From: Dryomyza anilis
Lineage: Eukaryota > Arthropoda > Insecta > Diptera > Dryomyzidae
DNA: 64,000 nt
Assembly: GCA_951804985.1 (NCBI GenBank)
Contig: OX638136.1
Span: forward strand, 4,839,852 to 4,903,851
Direction of reading: 5' to 3'
Part shown: one piece after another, positions 33,751 through 45,980 of the stretch
How the letters are laid out: each line of letters starts with the position of its first letter
How positions within the stretch are numbered: position 1 is the first letter of the stretch
Notes under the pieces: generated by a model
The model's input: the letters and a program-made list of their open reading frames with translations, nothing else
Databases searched by the model: none
Told to the model about the DNA's origin: nothing
Program-made: the position numbers and the translations under genes

Positions 33751-36030
33751 TTACGTACGAATATCTTTGGCGCTAAAGTAGTTACCTACATTTTTGCCCA
33801 GTAAATCTTCGAAGATGTAGTAATTATTGCCAACTTTTTCTCGAACTTTTGATTTTATAAAGAGTGGACCTAATTTGGCATTAAATTGCTTTTCGAAATT
33901 ACTTTGAGCGAAATTTCGTCTATATACTTCTTGGCCAACTTGAAAATTAACTGGACGAGAACGCATGTTATACTGAGTTACATTTTTATCGTATGCTTTC
34001 CTAATATTATCTTGTGGATCCTCTCGCAATAATGCCAATTGATCGTCTCTATTAATAGTACAGGCTGATTCTTCTAAACTGTTAAGGTTTCTTAATAATT
34101 TATAGGTTGATACCATATCCAACCCGTAAAGAGCATGAAAAGGTGAACACCCAATCGATTGATGAATTGAATTCCTTAGCGAACAACTTATGCTACTTCG
34201 CTTGAGAAGAGTACAAAGCAGTATAAGTATGTTGAATGCCTAACTTGGTTAAAAACTCGTTAAAATCATTCCCTTTAAATTGTGAGCCGTTATCGCTCAC
34301 GATAACTTCAGGCACCCCAATATATCCTGCAGCAAAAATTGTTGAATAACCATAGATGAAATTTTTTTGTTGGTGCCATAGCCAATGGAATTTAGACATA
34401 TGGGGTCAACTATAAATAAAATACCACAGTGGCCTTTTTTGCTGCATGGGTATGGGCCTGAAATATCGATATATAGTCGTTGAAAAGGGCGACATGATTC
34501 TGCCTGTTTTCCCATTGGGGGTTGTAAAACCATATTAGTGGCTTTTGTAGATTTACAAATTTCGCATTTTTTAATATATTCTTTTACATCATTTACCATT
34601 CCTGGCCAATACAAATTTCTTCGTAGTAAATGCAAGGTTTTAGTCTTTAGTTTTAGTCATGCCGCCATGCGACGAAATAGCGTAGACATGCGCTCGCGCG
34701 AGCTCGTCCTGTCTGAGCTTTTCCGGTATCAACAATTTCCAAGATTTGTTTTCTTGCATCTCCTCACCCTTGGCATGTCTGAGCTTTTCCGGTATCAACA
34801 ATTTCCAAGATTTGTTTTCTTGCATCTCCTCACCCTTGGCATGTTCTTTTCGCAAATATATAAATTTATCTATCACTTTAATTTCTGGTAAATTGCTTTG
34901 ATCACGCGGAATTTTTAATTTGAGTATTCATAATCTGGGTCCTGGAAATGCACCGATTCTAAATCTACTTCGGGACTAATTTCTTCAACAACAGAGATCT
35001 CATCGAACTCGATTATCGATAGCGCATCCGGAACAACATTATCTTTCCCTTTTCTATGTCTGACAGTAAATTTGTATGCTTGCTATTTCAATGCCCAACG
35101 TGCTAGCCTACCACTCAAGTTTGGCTGGCGCATTAACCATACTAAACTAGAATGATCAGTTATTAGTTCAAATTCCTGCTTCTCAATATAACAAAGACAT
35201 TTTTCAATAGCTACAATTGCTGCCAAACACTCACGTTCCGTGACACTATAATTTCTTTATGCCGAATTAAATATTTTTGACATAAACGCAATTGGCTTCT
35301 CCGCACCTTCAGCTGATAATTGCACCAATTCCATAATCACTCGCATCGCAATGGACATAAAATTTCTGGAAAAATCTGTTTTGGCTAGGACAGGAGCCGT
35401 AGTCAAAAGTGATTTTAGTTTTTCAAATGCCTGTTGTGCAGCTTCTCTCCAGTGAAATTTCTTCTTGGTCGACAACACCTCCGTAATTGCAAAAGTGGCA
35501 TCCGAAAAATTAACTATAAATCGTCGGTACCAACCAACAAGACCTAGGAAGCCTCGTACTTGTTTAAGATTTTTAGGTACGGGCCAAGACAATATTGAGT
35601 CAATTTTTTCCGGATCTGTAGAAATACCGCCGTTTCCTATTAAATATCCTAAATATTTCACTTCTGTAACACAGAATTTACTTTTATTTATATTAAGCGT
35701 TAAATTTGCAGTTTTGAATTGGTTGGCAATACGAACAAGTATGGCTAAATGATCGTTGAAATTTTCCGACACAATACAAAGGTCAACTAAATAACCAAAA
35801 ACGCAATGTTTTAAATCAACAGGCATGAGATCATCCATCAGGCGACACATCGTTTGTGGGGCATTACATAACCCGAAAGGCATAACCACAAACTAATATA
35901 AATACCTTCCTGGAACTGTAAACGCGGTTAATGGTTTAGAATTTTCTGATAATCCTATTTGCCAATATGCAACATTTAAATCAATTTTTGAAATTAAAGG
36001 GGTTTTCAATAAGAGCGCTACAAAAGTATT
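33751..36030 (-). pseudogene. Array unit 6 pol, decayed
   Basis: Near-identical to unit 5: the same roughly 90-bp integrase deletion (near 34198) and the same 66-bp duplication (34711-34842). RT is at 35257-35889 and upwards. A private change (tgcaattt to tgctattt near 35085) opens a stop in RNase H, so no long RNase H frame remains. The other lesions are those of the whole array. Confidence 0.88.
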
Positions 36031-38905
36031 TTTCAAGTTTTATCTTGCCGCTCTTTTCACATTTCTCTTCAGTAAGGTTTGCCATTTCATGATGGAAAGA
36101 TATACGAGCCAACAACGAGTCGAAATTATTAAAATTTACTACCGAAATTCGAATTATACAATGCCTAAAAATATAAGAGTTACATAACATTTTAAAGATA
36201 ATTTTATGTGCAATAATACAAAAATGTTATCTTAAACTCATTAGAATAAAATTTCGACCATTAAAATCACTATAGTAAAAAAAGTCGACATTTTTCGTGT
36301 TTGGCAAGTCATGAAATTTTAACAGTAAGTGATTTTAAATTAAATAAAAAAATAAAATTGAGTGATATCTTTTTATACTTGGAGTAACAATAATTTTATT
36401 GAAAATAGTCGTTAAAAGCTTAAAAATGACATTTAAGGTCTTTGCGCAATATCACAAGATCACTTTTTTTTTGGTTTTAAAATCTTCTTCTCAGTTTTAG
36501 AGGTCCTAGTTTCAGAAACTCAACGCGGAGCGAAACATTTTAGGATTTTATGTTTTTGAATCAGTCTTATGTTCATATAGGTAGGTGTATAAGTTTACGA
36601 TTTATCTAGGGTACGACAAGTCCGACCGTGCCCTATTTTAGCCTTGGACCCAAACAGAGGGGATAGTTTGAAGATTTTTGGAAGGTGTACATATCTCAGT
36701 ACCCTTGGAAACAAAATTCAATTTGTGTATTATATTAAAGGTGATCAATACCGACATCTCGTTTGAAAACTACTTCAGATATACACAATGTATTTTTAAT
36801 GATTATTTTCACTTTTCAAGTCAGCATATTTCAAAACCAAAAATACAAAATATTTGAATTTGATTTTTGTGTAAGTATAACGTTTGTACCATTTGTACCA
36901 AACTTAAGTTTTACATTTAACCTAGTTTTTTATACCATTTATTCAAGAAGTAAAAGTTAATAGTTATTTGACCAATTATTAAATTAATTTACAACAGTTT
37001 TTTTTTAAGTTCAAAAATACTAAAAACGTTAAAATCGGATTATAAATCGTAGTTATAGAACTAAAAGTCATCAATATCGATTTTATTGCATTTTCAGCTA
37101 TATACATTTGTTACCTTTCTAATAATCATGGTTTTTCTAAGTAAACTATTTAATTGCCAATTCGCACAAAATTTTGATTGTGTTTTCTTTTTTCTTATGT
37201 AGTTTTCTTTAGGTTTCACATCACATTATTTCACTTGTAAGGGAAGAGGTTTCGGGGATTTTTTCTTTTTATATGTATTAATATATATATTTTTTCTTTT
37301 ATATATATAGACATTTTTTTTCTTTAACCACTACCTTTTTTTTTGTAGTTTTTATATATTTTTTTTATGTAACTAGTAGTACTTTAAGAAGTTTTTCTTT
37401 CCATAATTTCACGAGAATTTTAACTTATTTCCCCAATATTACTACCAAAATTATAATAATAATAGTTTGGCGCTACAGTCCTGTATAGAACTTCTGCCGA
37501 GCTCTCTCACCATTTTGAGCTGTGCGTGTTAAATTTGTACTCAAATTATAATAACTTTTGTTTTTTTTTAGTTCTTTTTTTATATGTTTTTTTTTTTTAT
37601 ATTATTTTGATTTTTGATGATGGTAAGTCCTGCGGTATTATCGTGTCACTTCAATAAGCTAAACTGATGGACTTTGGTCATGCAAAACTGGTTGCTTTGG
37701 ACTACGTTGTCTCAATCCGTTAGATTTTTGTTTTATTTTTGTATAGACGCAGTAGTGATTGTTGAGAATTCTGGTTTTCTGCTTGATCTTCGAACTTCTG
37801 CTCTCTGAGCAGTTGAAGATTCCGAGATCTGTGGTGCCCACAGGTGAGGCACCACAGGTGAGGTTGAGTTTAGATGGAAGAGAAATTACGTACGAATATC
37901 TTTGGCGCTATAGGTACCTACATTTTTTCCCAGTAAATCTTCGAAGATGAAGTAATTATTGGCAAAAAATTATGGATCGGAATTTATCTTTACAAAACCA
38001 GATAACACGCTATTTTTAAATAATTGACTTAGATGGGTACCCCAATTTCGATGATAGCTCTCTCTAAGAATATTCATATTAAAAGACTATACTATAATAA
38101 TTTTGTTGTTGCATTACCTTCTGGGTTTTTCGAAGCCAGTTTAATATTTTAATGATATAATTCCGTAACTCAGATTAACCTGCATTACAATTCCATCCAT
38201 CACAAAATTTTAAAGCTGTCTTCTATACAGAATTTTATTAAATAATTTCTAAGTTTTTCGACTAAAACATACCTTTGCGAATTGCAGAAATTCTCCAACT
38301 AAATGATTAGTAATATTTTCGTTAAACCAAGCAAAATGATTTACTCTATTAGAATAAATTAAATAGTTTCAAATGTTTTTCCGAACACTTTGAATATCAG
38401 GCAATAATTTTAGTAATATTTACGAGAAGTTCTTTTTTCGACGTCTGCTGTCCATTAAAGTTGGATGGAAAAGAACTATACTTAAGATTTTTGCAAGAAG
38501 GTGTTTCAGTTTTCATCCGTGAAGATAGTGATTATAGTTCAGTGGAACTTATGTTGGTAATTCCGATTTATCTTGGATGTATGCCGGTGTAATTTTAGAA
38601 CGGTGTGAAATTTAAAATTGTAATAAACTGATTTTTGTTATTAGAAATATTAAAAAAAAAATTCAAAAATTATGGATCGGAATTTATCTTTACAAAACCA
38701 GATAACACGCTATTTTTTTAAATAATTGAGTTAGATGGAAGAGAAATTACGTACGAATATCTTTGGCGCTATAGGTACCTACATTTTTTCCCAGTAAATC
38801 TTCGAAGATGAAGTAATTATTGGCAAAAAATTATGGATCGGAATTTATCTTTACAAAACCAGATAACACGCTATTTTTAACTAATTGACTTAGATGGAAG
38901 AGAAA
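36031..38905 (-). repeat. Array unit non-coding segment 6, with an ectopic duplicate
   Basis: AT-rich spacer. About 170 bp carrying the integrase 3' end (37868-38036) is inserted where other units read gaggcaataggggtacccc. The same sequence lies in its usual place near 38735-38900, so this copy moved or was converted locally. Truncated SINE near 37447-37546. Confidence 0.75.
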
Positions 38906-41510
38906 TTACGTACGAATATCTTTGGCGCTAAAGGTACCTACATTTTTGCCCAGTAAATCTTCGAAGATGTAGTAATTATTGCCAACTTTTTCTCGAACTT
39001 TTGATTTTATAAAGAGTGGACCTAATTTGGCATTAAATTGCTTTTCGAAATTACTTTGAGCGAAATTTCGTCTATATACTTCTTGGCTAACTTGAAAATT
39101 AACTGGACGAGAACGCATGTTATACTGAGTTACATTTTTATCGTATGCTTTCCTAATATTATCTTGTGGATCCTCTCGCAATAATGCCAATTGATCGTCT
39201 CTATTAATAGTACAGGCTGATTCTTCTAAACTGTTAAGGTTTCTTAATAATTTATAGGTTGATACCATATCCAACCCGTAAAGAGCATGAAAAGGTGAAC
39301 ACCCAATCGATTGATGAATTGAATTCCTTAGCGAACAACTTATGCTACTTAAATTTTCGTCTCACAGAGTCTGATCCTTTTTTAAATATGCACGAATTGC
39401 TGCAATGATCGAACGATTAACGCGTTCAGAGGTATTCGCTTGAGAAGAGTACAAAGCAGTATAAGTATGTTGAATGCCTAACTTGGTTAAAAACTCGTTA
39501 AAATCATTCGCTTTAAATTGTGAGCCGTTATCGCTCACGATAACTTCAGGCACCCCAATATATCCTGCAGCAAAAATTGTTGAATAACCATAGATGAAAT
39601 TTTTTTGTTGGTGCCATAGCCAATGGAATTTAGACATATGGGGTCAACTATAAATAAAATACCAAGGTGGCCTTTTTTGCTGCGTGGGTATGGGCCTAAA
39701 ATATCGATATATAGTCGTTGAAAAGGGCGACATGATTCTGCCTGTTTTCCCATTGGGGGTTGTAAAACCATATTAGGGGCTTTTGTAGATTTACAAATTT
39801 CGCATTTTTTAATATAATCTTTTACATCATTTACCATTCCTGGCCAATACAAATTTCTTCGCAGTAAATGCAAGGTTTTAGTTTTAGTCATGCCGCCATG
39901 CGACGAAATAGCGGAGACATGCGCTCGCGCGAGCTCGTCCTGTCTGAGCTTTTCCGGTATCAACAATTTCCAAGATTTGTTTTCTTGCATCTCCTCACCC
40001 TTGGCATGTTCTTTCCGCAAATATATAAATTTATCTATCACTTTAAGATCTGGTAATTTGCTTTGATCACGCGGAATTTTTAATTTGAGTATTCATAATC
40101 TGGGTCCTGGAAATGCACCGATTCTAAATCTACTTCGGGACTAATTTCTTCAACAACAGAGATCTCATCGAACTCGATTCTCGATAGCGCATCCGGAACA
40201 ACATTATCTTTCCCTTTTCTATGTCTGACAGTAAATTTGTATGCTTGCAATTTCAATGCCCAACGTGCTAGCCTACCACTCAAGTTTGGCTGGCGCATTA
40301 ACCATACTAAACTAGAATGATCAGTTATTAGTTCAAATTCCTGCTTCTCAATATAACAAAGAAATTTTTCAATAGCAACAATTGCTGCCAAACACTCACG
40401 TTCCGTGACACTATAATTTCTTTATTCCGAATTAAGTATTTTTGACATAAACGCAATTGGCTTCTCCGCACCTTCAGCTGATAACTGCACCAATTCCATA
40501 ATCACTCGCATCGCAATGGACATAAAATTTCTGGAAAAATCTGGGTTGGCTAGGACAGGAGCCGTAGTCAAAAGTGATTTTAGTTTTTCAAATGCCTGTT
40601 GTGCAGCTTCTGTCCAGTGAAATTTCTTCTTGGTCGACAACACCTCCGTAAGTGCAAAAGTGGAATCCGAAAAATTAACTATAAATCGTCGGTACCATCC
40701 AACAAGACCTAGGAAGCCTCGTACTTGTTTAAGATTTTTAGGTACGGGCCTAGACAATATTGAGCAATTTTTTCCGGATCTGTAGAAATACCGCCGTTTC
40801 CTATTAAATATCCTAAATATTTCACTTCTGTAACACAGAATTTACTTTTATTTATATTAAGCGTTATTTGCAGTTTTGAATTGGTTGGCAATACGAACAA
40901 GTATGGCTAAATGATCGATGAAATTTTCCGACACAATACAAAGGTCAACTAATAATAATAATAATAGTTTGGCACTACAGCTCTATAAGAACTTAGGCCG
41001 AGCTCTCTCACCATTTTGAGCTGTGCGTGTTATATTTGTACTCAAAGTGGTGGGACCTACAGTTTATTGCCGAATCCGAACGGCGGATGAGAGCTTTTCA
41101 TAGGCAATTTTTATTCTCGTAGGTTTGCCATTTACTGCCGAGAGGTAGCGCTGTATAGAAAAATGTTTCTATGAAAAGATGTTGTTAGCCCCAGTCCAGG
41201 CTTGACCCGGGGACCTTTCGGCTCGCAGTCCAACGCACTAACCACTGAGCTACCGCAAAGGTCAACTAAATAACCAAAAACGCAATGTTTTAAATCAACA
41301 GGTATGAGATCATCTATCAGGCGACACATCGTTTGTGGGGCATTACATAGCCCGAAAGGCATAACCACAAACTAATATAAATACCTTCCTGGAACTGTAA
41401 ACGCTGTTAATGGTTTAGAATTTTCTGATAAGCCTATCTGCCAATACGCATCATTTAAATCAATTTTTGAAATTAATGGATTTTTCAATAAGAGCGCTAC
41501 AAAGGTGTTT
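38906..41510 (-). pseudogene. Array unit 7 pol, split by a SINE
   Basis: Integrase C-terminal part is at 38906-39274, core at 39362-39637 and zinc part at 39535-40041. The zinc part is one of the longest frames in the array, with HHCC residues and the first catalytic Asp in DILGPYP. RNase H is at 40080-40391. RT is broken at 40422-40757, 40709-40900 and 41256-41368 by small deletions and by the SINE. The stop before RNase H is kept (ttctttattcc). RT upstream of 41510 is diverged. Confidence 0.87.
40951..41255 (-). mobile_element. tRNA-derived SINE
   Basis: On the minus strand it starts with a tRNA-like head: A-box-like TAGCTCAGTGGTTAG and B-box-like GGGTCAAGCC. A roughly 230-bp unrelated body follows, and it ends in a TTA repeat. 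It is flanked by a 12-14-bp duplication of aaaggtcaactaa and sits at the YLVD codons of RT. Autonomous LINE machinery would have moved it. The head lacks a full cloverleaf context and is not a tRNA gene. Confidence 0.85.
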
Positions 41511-43420
41511 TTTCCATTTCATGATGGAAAGATATACGAGCCAACAACGAGTCGAAATTATTAAAATTACCGAAATTCGAATTATTTAAAGATAATTGTA
41601 TGTGCAATAATAAAAAAATGTTATCTTAAACTCATTAGAATAAAATTAGAACAATTTCGACCGTAAAAATCACTATAGTTTAAAAAATCATAATTTCAGT
41701 AAGTGATTTTAAATTAAATAAAAAAATAAAATTGAGTGATATCTTTTTATACTTGAAGTAACAATAATTTTATTGAAAATAGTCGTTAAAAGCTTAAAAA
41801 TTACATTTAAGGTCTTTGCGCAATATCACAGTTTTTAAAGCTTCTTCTCAGTTTTTGAGGTCCTAGTTTCAGAAAGTCAACGCGGAGCGAAACATTTTAA
41901 GATTTTATGTTTTTGAATCAGTCTAATGTTCATATAGGTAGGTGTATAAGTTTTCGATTTATCTAGGGTACGACAAGTCCGACCGCGCCCTATTTTAGCC
42001 TTGGACCCAAACAGAGGGGATAGTTTGAAGATTTTTGAAAGGTGTACATATCTCAGTACCCTTTGAAACAAAATTCAATTTGTGTATTATATTAAAGGTG
42101 ATCAATACCGACATCTCGTTTGAAAACTACTTCAGATATACACAATGTATTTTTAATGATTATTTTCACTTTTCAAGTCAGCATATTTCAAAACCAAAAA
42201 TACAAAATATTTGAATTTGATTTTTGTGTAAAGTATAATATTTGTACCAAACTTAAGTTTTACATTTAACCCTGCTTTTTATACCATTTATTCAAGAAAT
42301 TTTTTTTGTTTCAATATCGATTTTATTGCATTTTCAGCTATATACATTTGTTACCTTTCTAATCGAATAATCATGGTTTTTCTAAGTAAACTAGTTTTAA
42401 AGAAAAAAATTATTAAGAATCACTATATCTATTTTGAACTAAATTTATATATGCAAAAATCCATAAGCTAAAAGTGAAAACCAAATTTTGTTGAAGAGGA
42501 AAACAAGGATTTCTGGTTAAAAGTTAATTTTTTTAATGCAAACATTTTTTTTTTGTTGATAACATCTTCAATTATATTTGAAACAATCATAACCTTATAT
42601 CGCAAAGCCGATTAGACATACTTAAAAACTATATTTTGTGAATATTTGATTTTTAATTATGAAAAATACACTAACACCTCTAAAACTATAAATTGTCGAA
42701 TTTTTATCAAAAATGATATTTGGACTTATAGTTATACAACGAATATGTACAAAAAAATATATATATTTTCTAAAAACTATGGCGCATTAGTATAGACAAT
42801 TTAAAGTAAAATTTAAATTCAAAATTATCTTTTTGACCTTCATCTTTTGATACAAAAATTATAAAAAAGTCGAATTTTTTGTAAGTCGAAATATTAAAGT
42901 TGTCTTATAATTGCCTATGGTTATTCGCCTATAATGTTTAAATTCAATTTAATATTGATACCCCGAGACAAAATTTATGTCATTTTTCAGGAATATTTCC
43001 GGCCAACACAAATAAAGGGAATATTTTGGGAAGTGTATAGCAGGTTGCAAAATTTTGTGGAATTTTTATGACAGATTCACGGCATATTTTGGGTTCGGGC
43101 AAACATTTTGCGATAGAAACTCCGTCTATCTCTTTTTTAAATATGTCGAAAAAATATTTCTAAGCTGCCTCGACCCAGCCAAAAATTTTGTAAATTAAGC
43201 GCATTTGCAATTTTATGCTTTTTAAAATTTTGCGCCTATCTCTATATTTTACGCCCTTCTATAAAGGCGCAAAAATTTTGTAAATTAGACGTATTTGCAA
43301 TTTAATGCTTTATTGAACATTTTGCGCCCTTCTGTAGAGGGAAAATTTGCAATTTTATGATTTTTTGCAAATTTTTCGCCTTTCTCTATAGTTTCCGCTC
43401 TTTTAAAAATGTTGTGTTTT
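41511..43420 (-). repeat. Diverged end of array unit and AT-rich DNA
   Basis: To about 42390 this is array spacer with small deletions. From about 42400 to 43180 it is AT-rich sequence that I cannot match to anything in the window. From about 43185 to 43405 there are roughly three degenerate direct repeats of about 80 bp (gtaaattagacgtatttgcaattt...ttgcgcc...). No gene is seen. Confidence 0.5.
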
Positions 43421-44164
43421 TATACCCTACACTAAGAGTGAAAGGGTATATTCAGTTTGGTACGCCGTTTGTAACACCCAGAAGAAAGCATCTCCGGTAT
43501 GGAAAAGTATATATATTCTTGATCAGCATGATCTCCTGAGTCGATTTAGCGATGTCCGTCTGTCCGTCTGTCTGTCCGTCTGTCTGTCTGTCCGTCTGTC
43601 TGTCTGTCCGTCTGTCTGTCTGTTGAAATCCCTAAGACTTTTAAAATTGAAGAGCCAGATAAATGAAACTTATAACTTAGATTACTAATATACCTACGCT
43701 GTATGTGCGAAAAAATTGGCGAGATCGGTCCATGGTGACCTATGATCCGACCACTTATGTTCAAATACCACATATAAAATGTATATATAAAGATCAATTT
43801 TTATGTATACGTGCTTAGGTAAACTTTGTTGGTCAAATATATATTGACATCATGCTCAAATACATGATAATAATGTTTTCCGGCGAAAAGACTTGTGGTT
43901 CACAAAAAAAAAAATCGAAATTCGGTACACCTACCGATTTGTAAATATGGGTATCAAATGAATGGAAATTCTTCAGCGATTGAATGTTTGTAGTTATTTT
44001 CAGGATTCGTATACCCTGGTGACCTATATATCACTTTGAATGGTAACCACACATATGTGTAGGGTATTTATAGTCGGCTTAGACCGACTATAATTTTGAT
44101 AATCCTAACTATCATAATTACACCTACTTTAAAATTTCCCATGTGATCTAACCTTCCCAACTGG
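43421..44164 (+). mobile_element. Mini-me/Helitron-like element A
   Basis: It begins TATACCCTACACTAAG, carries a GTCT/GTCC tetranucleotide tract (about 43553-43622), has a 7-bp-stem hairpin (44071-44090) and ends CCAACTGG. GTCY tracts and a TATACCC start are features of dipteran mini-me elements. The CTGG end fits the CTRR rule of Helitrons. No coding capacity is visible. The frames crossing the tract are repeat artefacts. Confidence 0.7.
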
Positions 44165-44391
44165 TTTTTTTTAATGTTTGTTTGAAAAATTCAAAAGTGC
44201 GCCTTTTTTGGATTATAAGTTTGGTTCTACCAAGACCTTGTACTTCATAGTTTGGGAATAACATTTTTACAAAAGTATAGCGACAGGGACAGCAAACGAC
44301 GCCATACTTCTTGCCGCTCTTTTGACATTTCTCTTCAGTAAGGTTTGCCATTTCCTGATGGAAAGATATACGAGCCAACAACGAGTCGAAA
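44165..44391 (-). pseudogene. Gypsy-family fragment around the RT start
   Basis: An open frame at 44148-44381 joins the EMANLTEEKC stretch found upstream of RT in the array units to an FPNYEVQGLGRTKL stretch that occurs in the gag-protease fragment at 60736-62177. It therefore links the array family to that fragment. It is short, bounded by mini-me elements and not functional. Confidence 0.5.
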
Positions 44392-44649
44392 CCAGTTGGG
44401 AAGGTTAGATCACATGGGAAATTTTAAAGTAGGTGTAATTAGGGATTTCAACAGACAGACAGACAGACAGACAGACAGACGGACAGACAGACGGACAGAC
44501 AGACGGACAGACGGACATCGCTAAATCGACTCAGGAGGTCATGCTGATCAAGAATATATATACTTTTCCATACCGGAGATGCTTTCTTCTGGGTGTTACA
44601 AACGGCGTACCAAACTGAATATACCCTTTCACTCTTAGTGTAGGGTATA
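44392..44649 (-). mobile_element. Mini-me/Helitron-like element B, inverted, internally deleted
   Basis: Reverse orientation: plus strand CCAGTTGGG...TAGGGTATA. A deletion joins the cacctac end region directly to the cctaa-ttgaaat side of the tetranucleotide tract (44453-44518). The flanks gtcgaa and attattaaa rejoin to the array sequence with no target duplication, as expected for Helitron-type insertion. Confidence 0.7.
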
Positions 44650-45036
44650 ATTATTAAAATTTACTACCGAAATTCGAATTATACGATGCCTAAAAATATA
44701 AGAGTTACATAACATTTTAAAGATAATTGTATGTGCAATAATACAAAAATGTTATCTTAAACTCATTAGAATCAAAGTTCGACCGTTAAAATCACTATAG
44801 TAAAAAAAAGTCGAAATTTTTCGTGTTTGGCGTGTTTGTCATGCAATTTTAAGGGTTAACTAAAAAATTATAGTTTAAAAAATCATAATTTCAGTAAGTG
44901 ATATTAAATTAAATAAAAAAATAAAACTGAGTGATATCTTTTTATACTAGTAACAATAATTTTATTGAAAATAGTCGTTAAAAGCTTAAAAATGTCATTT
45001 AAGGTCTTTGCGCAATATCACAGGATCACTTTTTTT
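44650..45036 (-). repeat. Array spacer fragment between mini-me elements B and C
   Basis: It matches the unit spacer (attattaaaatttactaccg to caggatcactttt), with small changes. No gene. Confidence 0.65.
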
Positions 45037-45189
45037 TATACCCTACACTAAGAGTGAAAGGGTATATTCAGTTTGGTACGCCGTTTGTAACACCCAGAAG
45101 AAAGCATCTCCGGTATGGAAAAGTATATATATTCTTGATCAGCATGATCTCCTGAGTCGATTTAGCGATGTCCGTCTGTCTGTCTGTCC

Positions 45190-45239
<50 letters not shown>

Positions 45240-45784
45240 CTGTTGAAATCCCTAAGACTTTTAAAATTGAAGAGCTAGATAAATGAAACTTATAACTTAG
45301 ATTACTAATATACCTACGCTGTATGTGCGAAAAAATTGGCGAGATCGGTCCATGGTGACCTATGATCCGACCACTTATGTTCAAATACCACATATAAAAT
45401 GTATATATAAAGATCAATTTTTATGTATACGTGCTTAGGTAAACTTTGTTGGTCAAATATATATTGACATCATGCTCAAATACATGATAATAATGTTTTC
45501 CGGCGAAAAGACTTGTGGTTCACAAAAAAAAAAATCGAAATTCGGTACACCTACCCATTTGTAAATATGGGTATCAAATGAATGGAAATTCTTCAGCGAT
45601 TGAATGTTTGTAGTTATTTTCAGGATTCGTATACCCTGGTGACCTATATATCACTTTGAATGGTAACCACACATATGTGTAGGGTATTTATAGTCGGCTT
45701 AGACCGACTATAATTTTGATAATCCTAACTATCATAATTACACCTACTTTAAAATTTCCCATGTGAAATAACCTTCCCAACTGG
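45037..45784 (+). mobile_element. Mini-me/Helitron-like element C
   Basis: Nearly identical to element A, with a longer, more uniform GTCT tract (45169-45244) and the same hairpin (45691-45710). It inserted into the poly-T stretch of the spacer, and the flanks rejoin to the array sequence without duplication. Confidence 0.7.
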
Positions 45785-45980
45785 TTGGTTTTAAAAGCTT
45801 CTTCTCAGTTTTAGAGGTCCGAGTTTCAGAAAGTCAACGCGGAGCGAAACATTTTAAGACCGCGCCCTAATTTAGCCTTGGTACATATTTCAGTACCCTT
45901 TGGAAACAAAATGCAATTTGTGTATTATATTAAAGGTGATCAATACATTTAATACCGTTTGAAAACTACTTCAGATATAC
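45785..45980 (-). repeat. Array spacer fragment left of the errantivirus-like element
   Basis: Spacer sequence with deletions. It ends cagatatac, where ATAC is the left target duplication. The spacer resumes at 60251 and again at 60582. Confidence 0.65.

Larger units (their letters stand above)
1673..45980 (-). repeat. Tandem array of seven defective Ty3/gypsy pol units (about 4.7-5.2 kb period)
   Basis: The same landmark (ttgtgcagcttct, in RT) occurs at 1673, 6659, 20850, 25582, 30496, 35434 and 40599, always in the same orientation. Spacings are about 4986, 4780 (after subtracting the 9411-bp Ulp1-element insertion), 4732, 4914, 4938 and 5165. Each unit is a minus-strand pol remnant (RT, RNase H, IN) followed by AT-rich non-coding DNA. 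No LTR, gag or protease is visible in the regular units. Lesions shared by all copies (YLVD, TAG in RT, TAA before RNase H, IN frameshift) show that the array arose from one dead founder, most simply by unequal exchange. The last unit decays past 41510 and is split by later insertions. Confidence 0.9.

Noticed and set aside
41190..41255. tRNA gene on the minus strand
   Set aside because: It has A- and B-box-like sequence but is the head of a SINE with a body, TTA tail and target duplication.
43546..43797. Frames crossing the GTCY tracts (83-92 codons) in mini-me A and C
   Set aside because: They read DRQTDRQTD-type translations of a tetranucleotide repeat.
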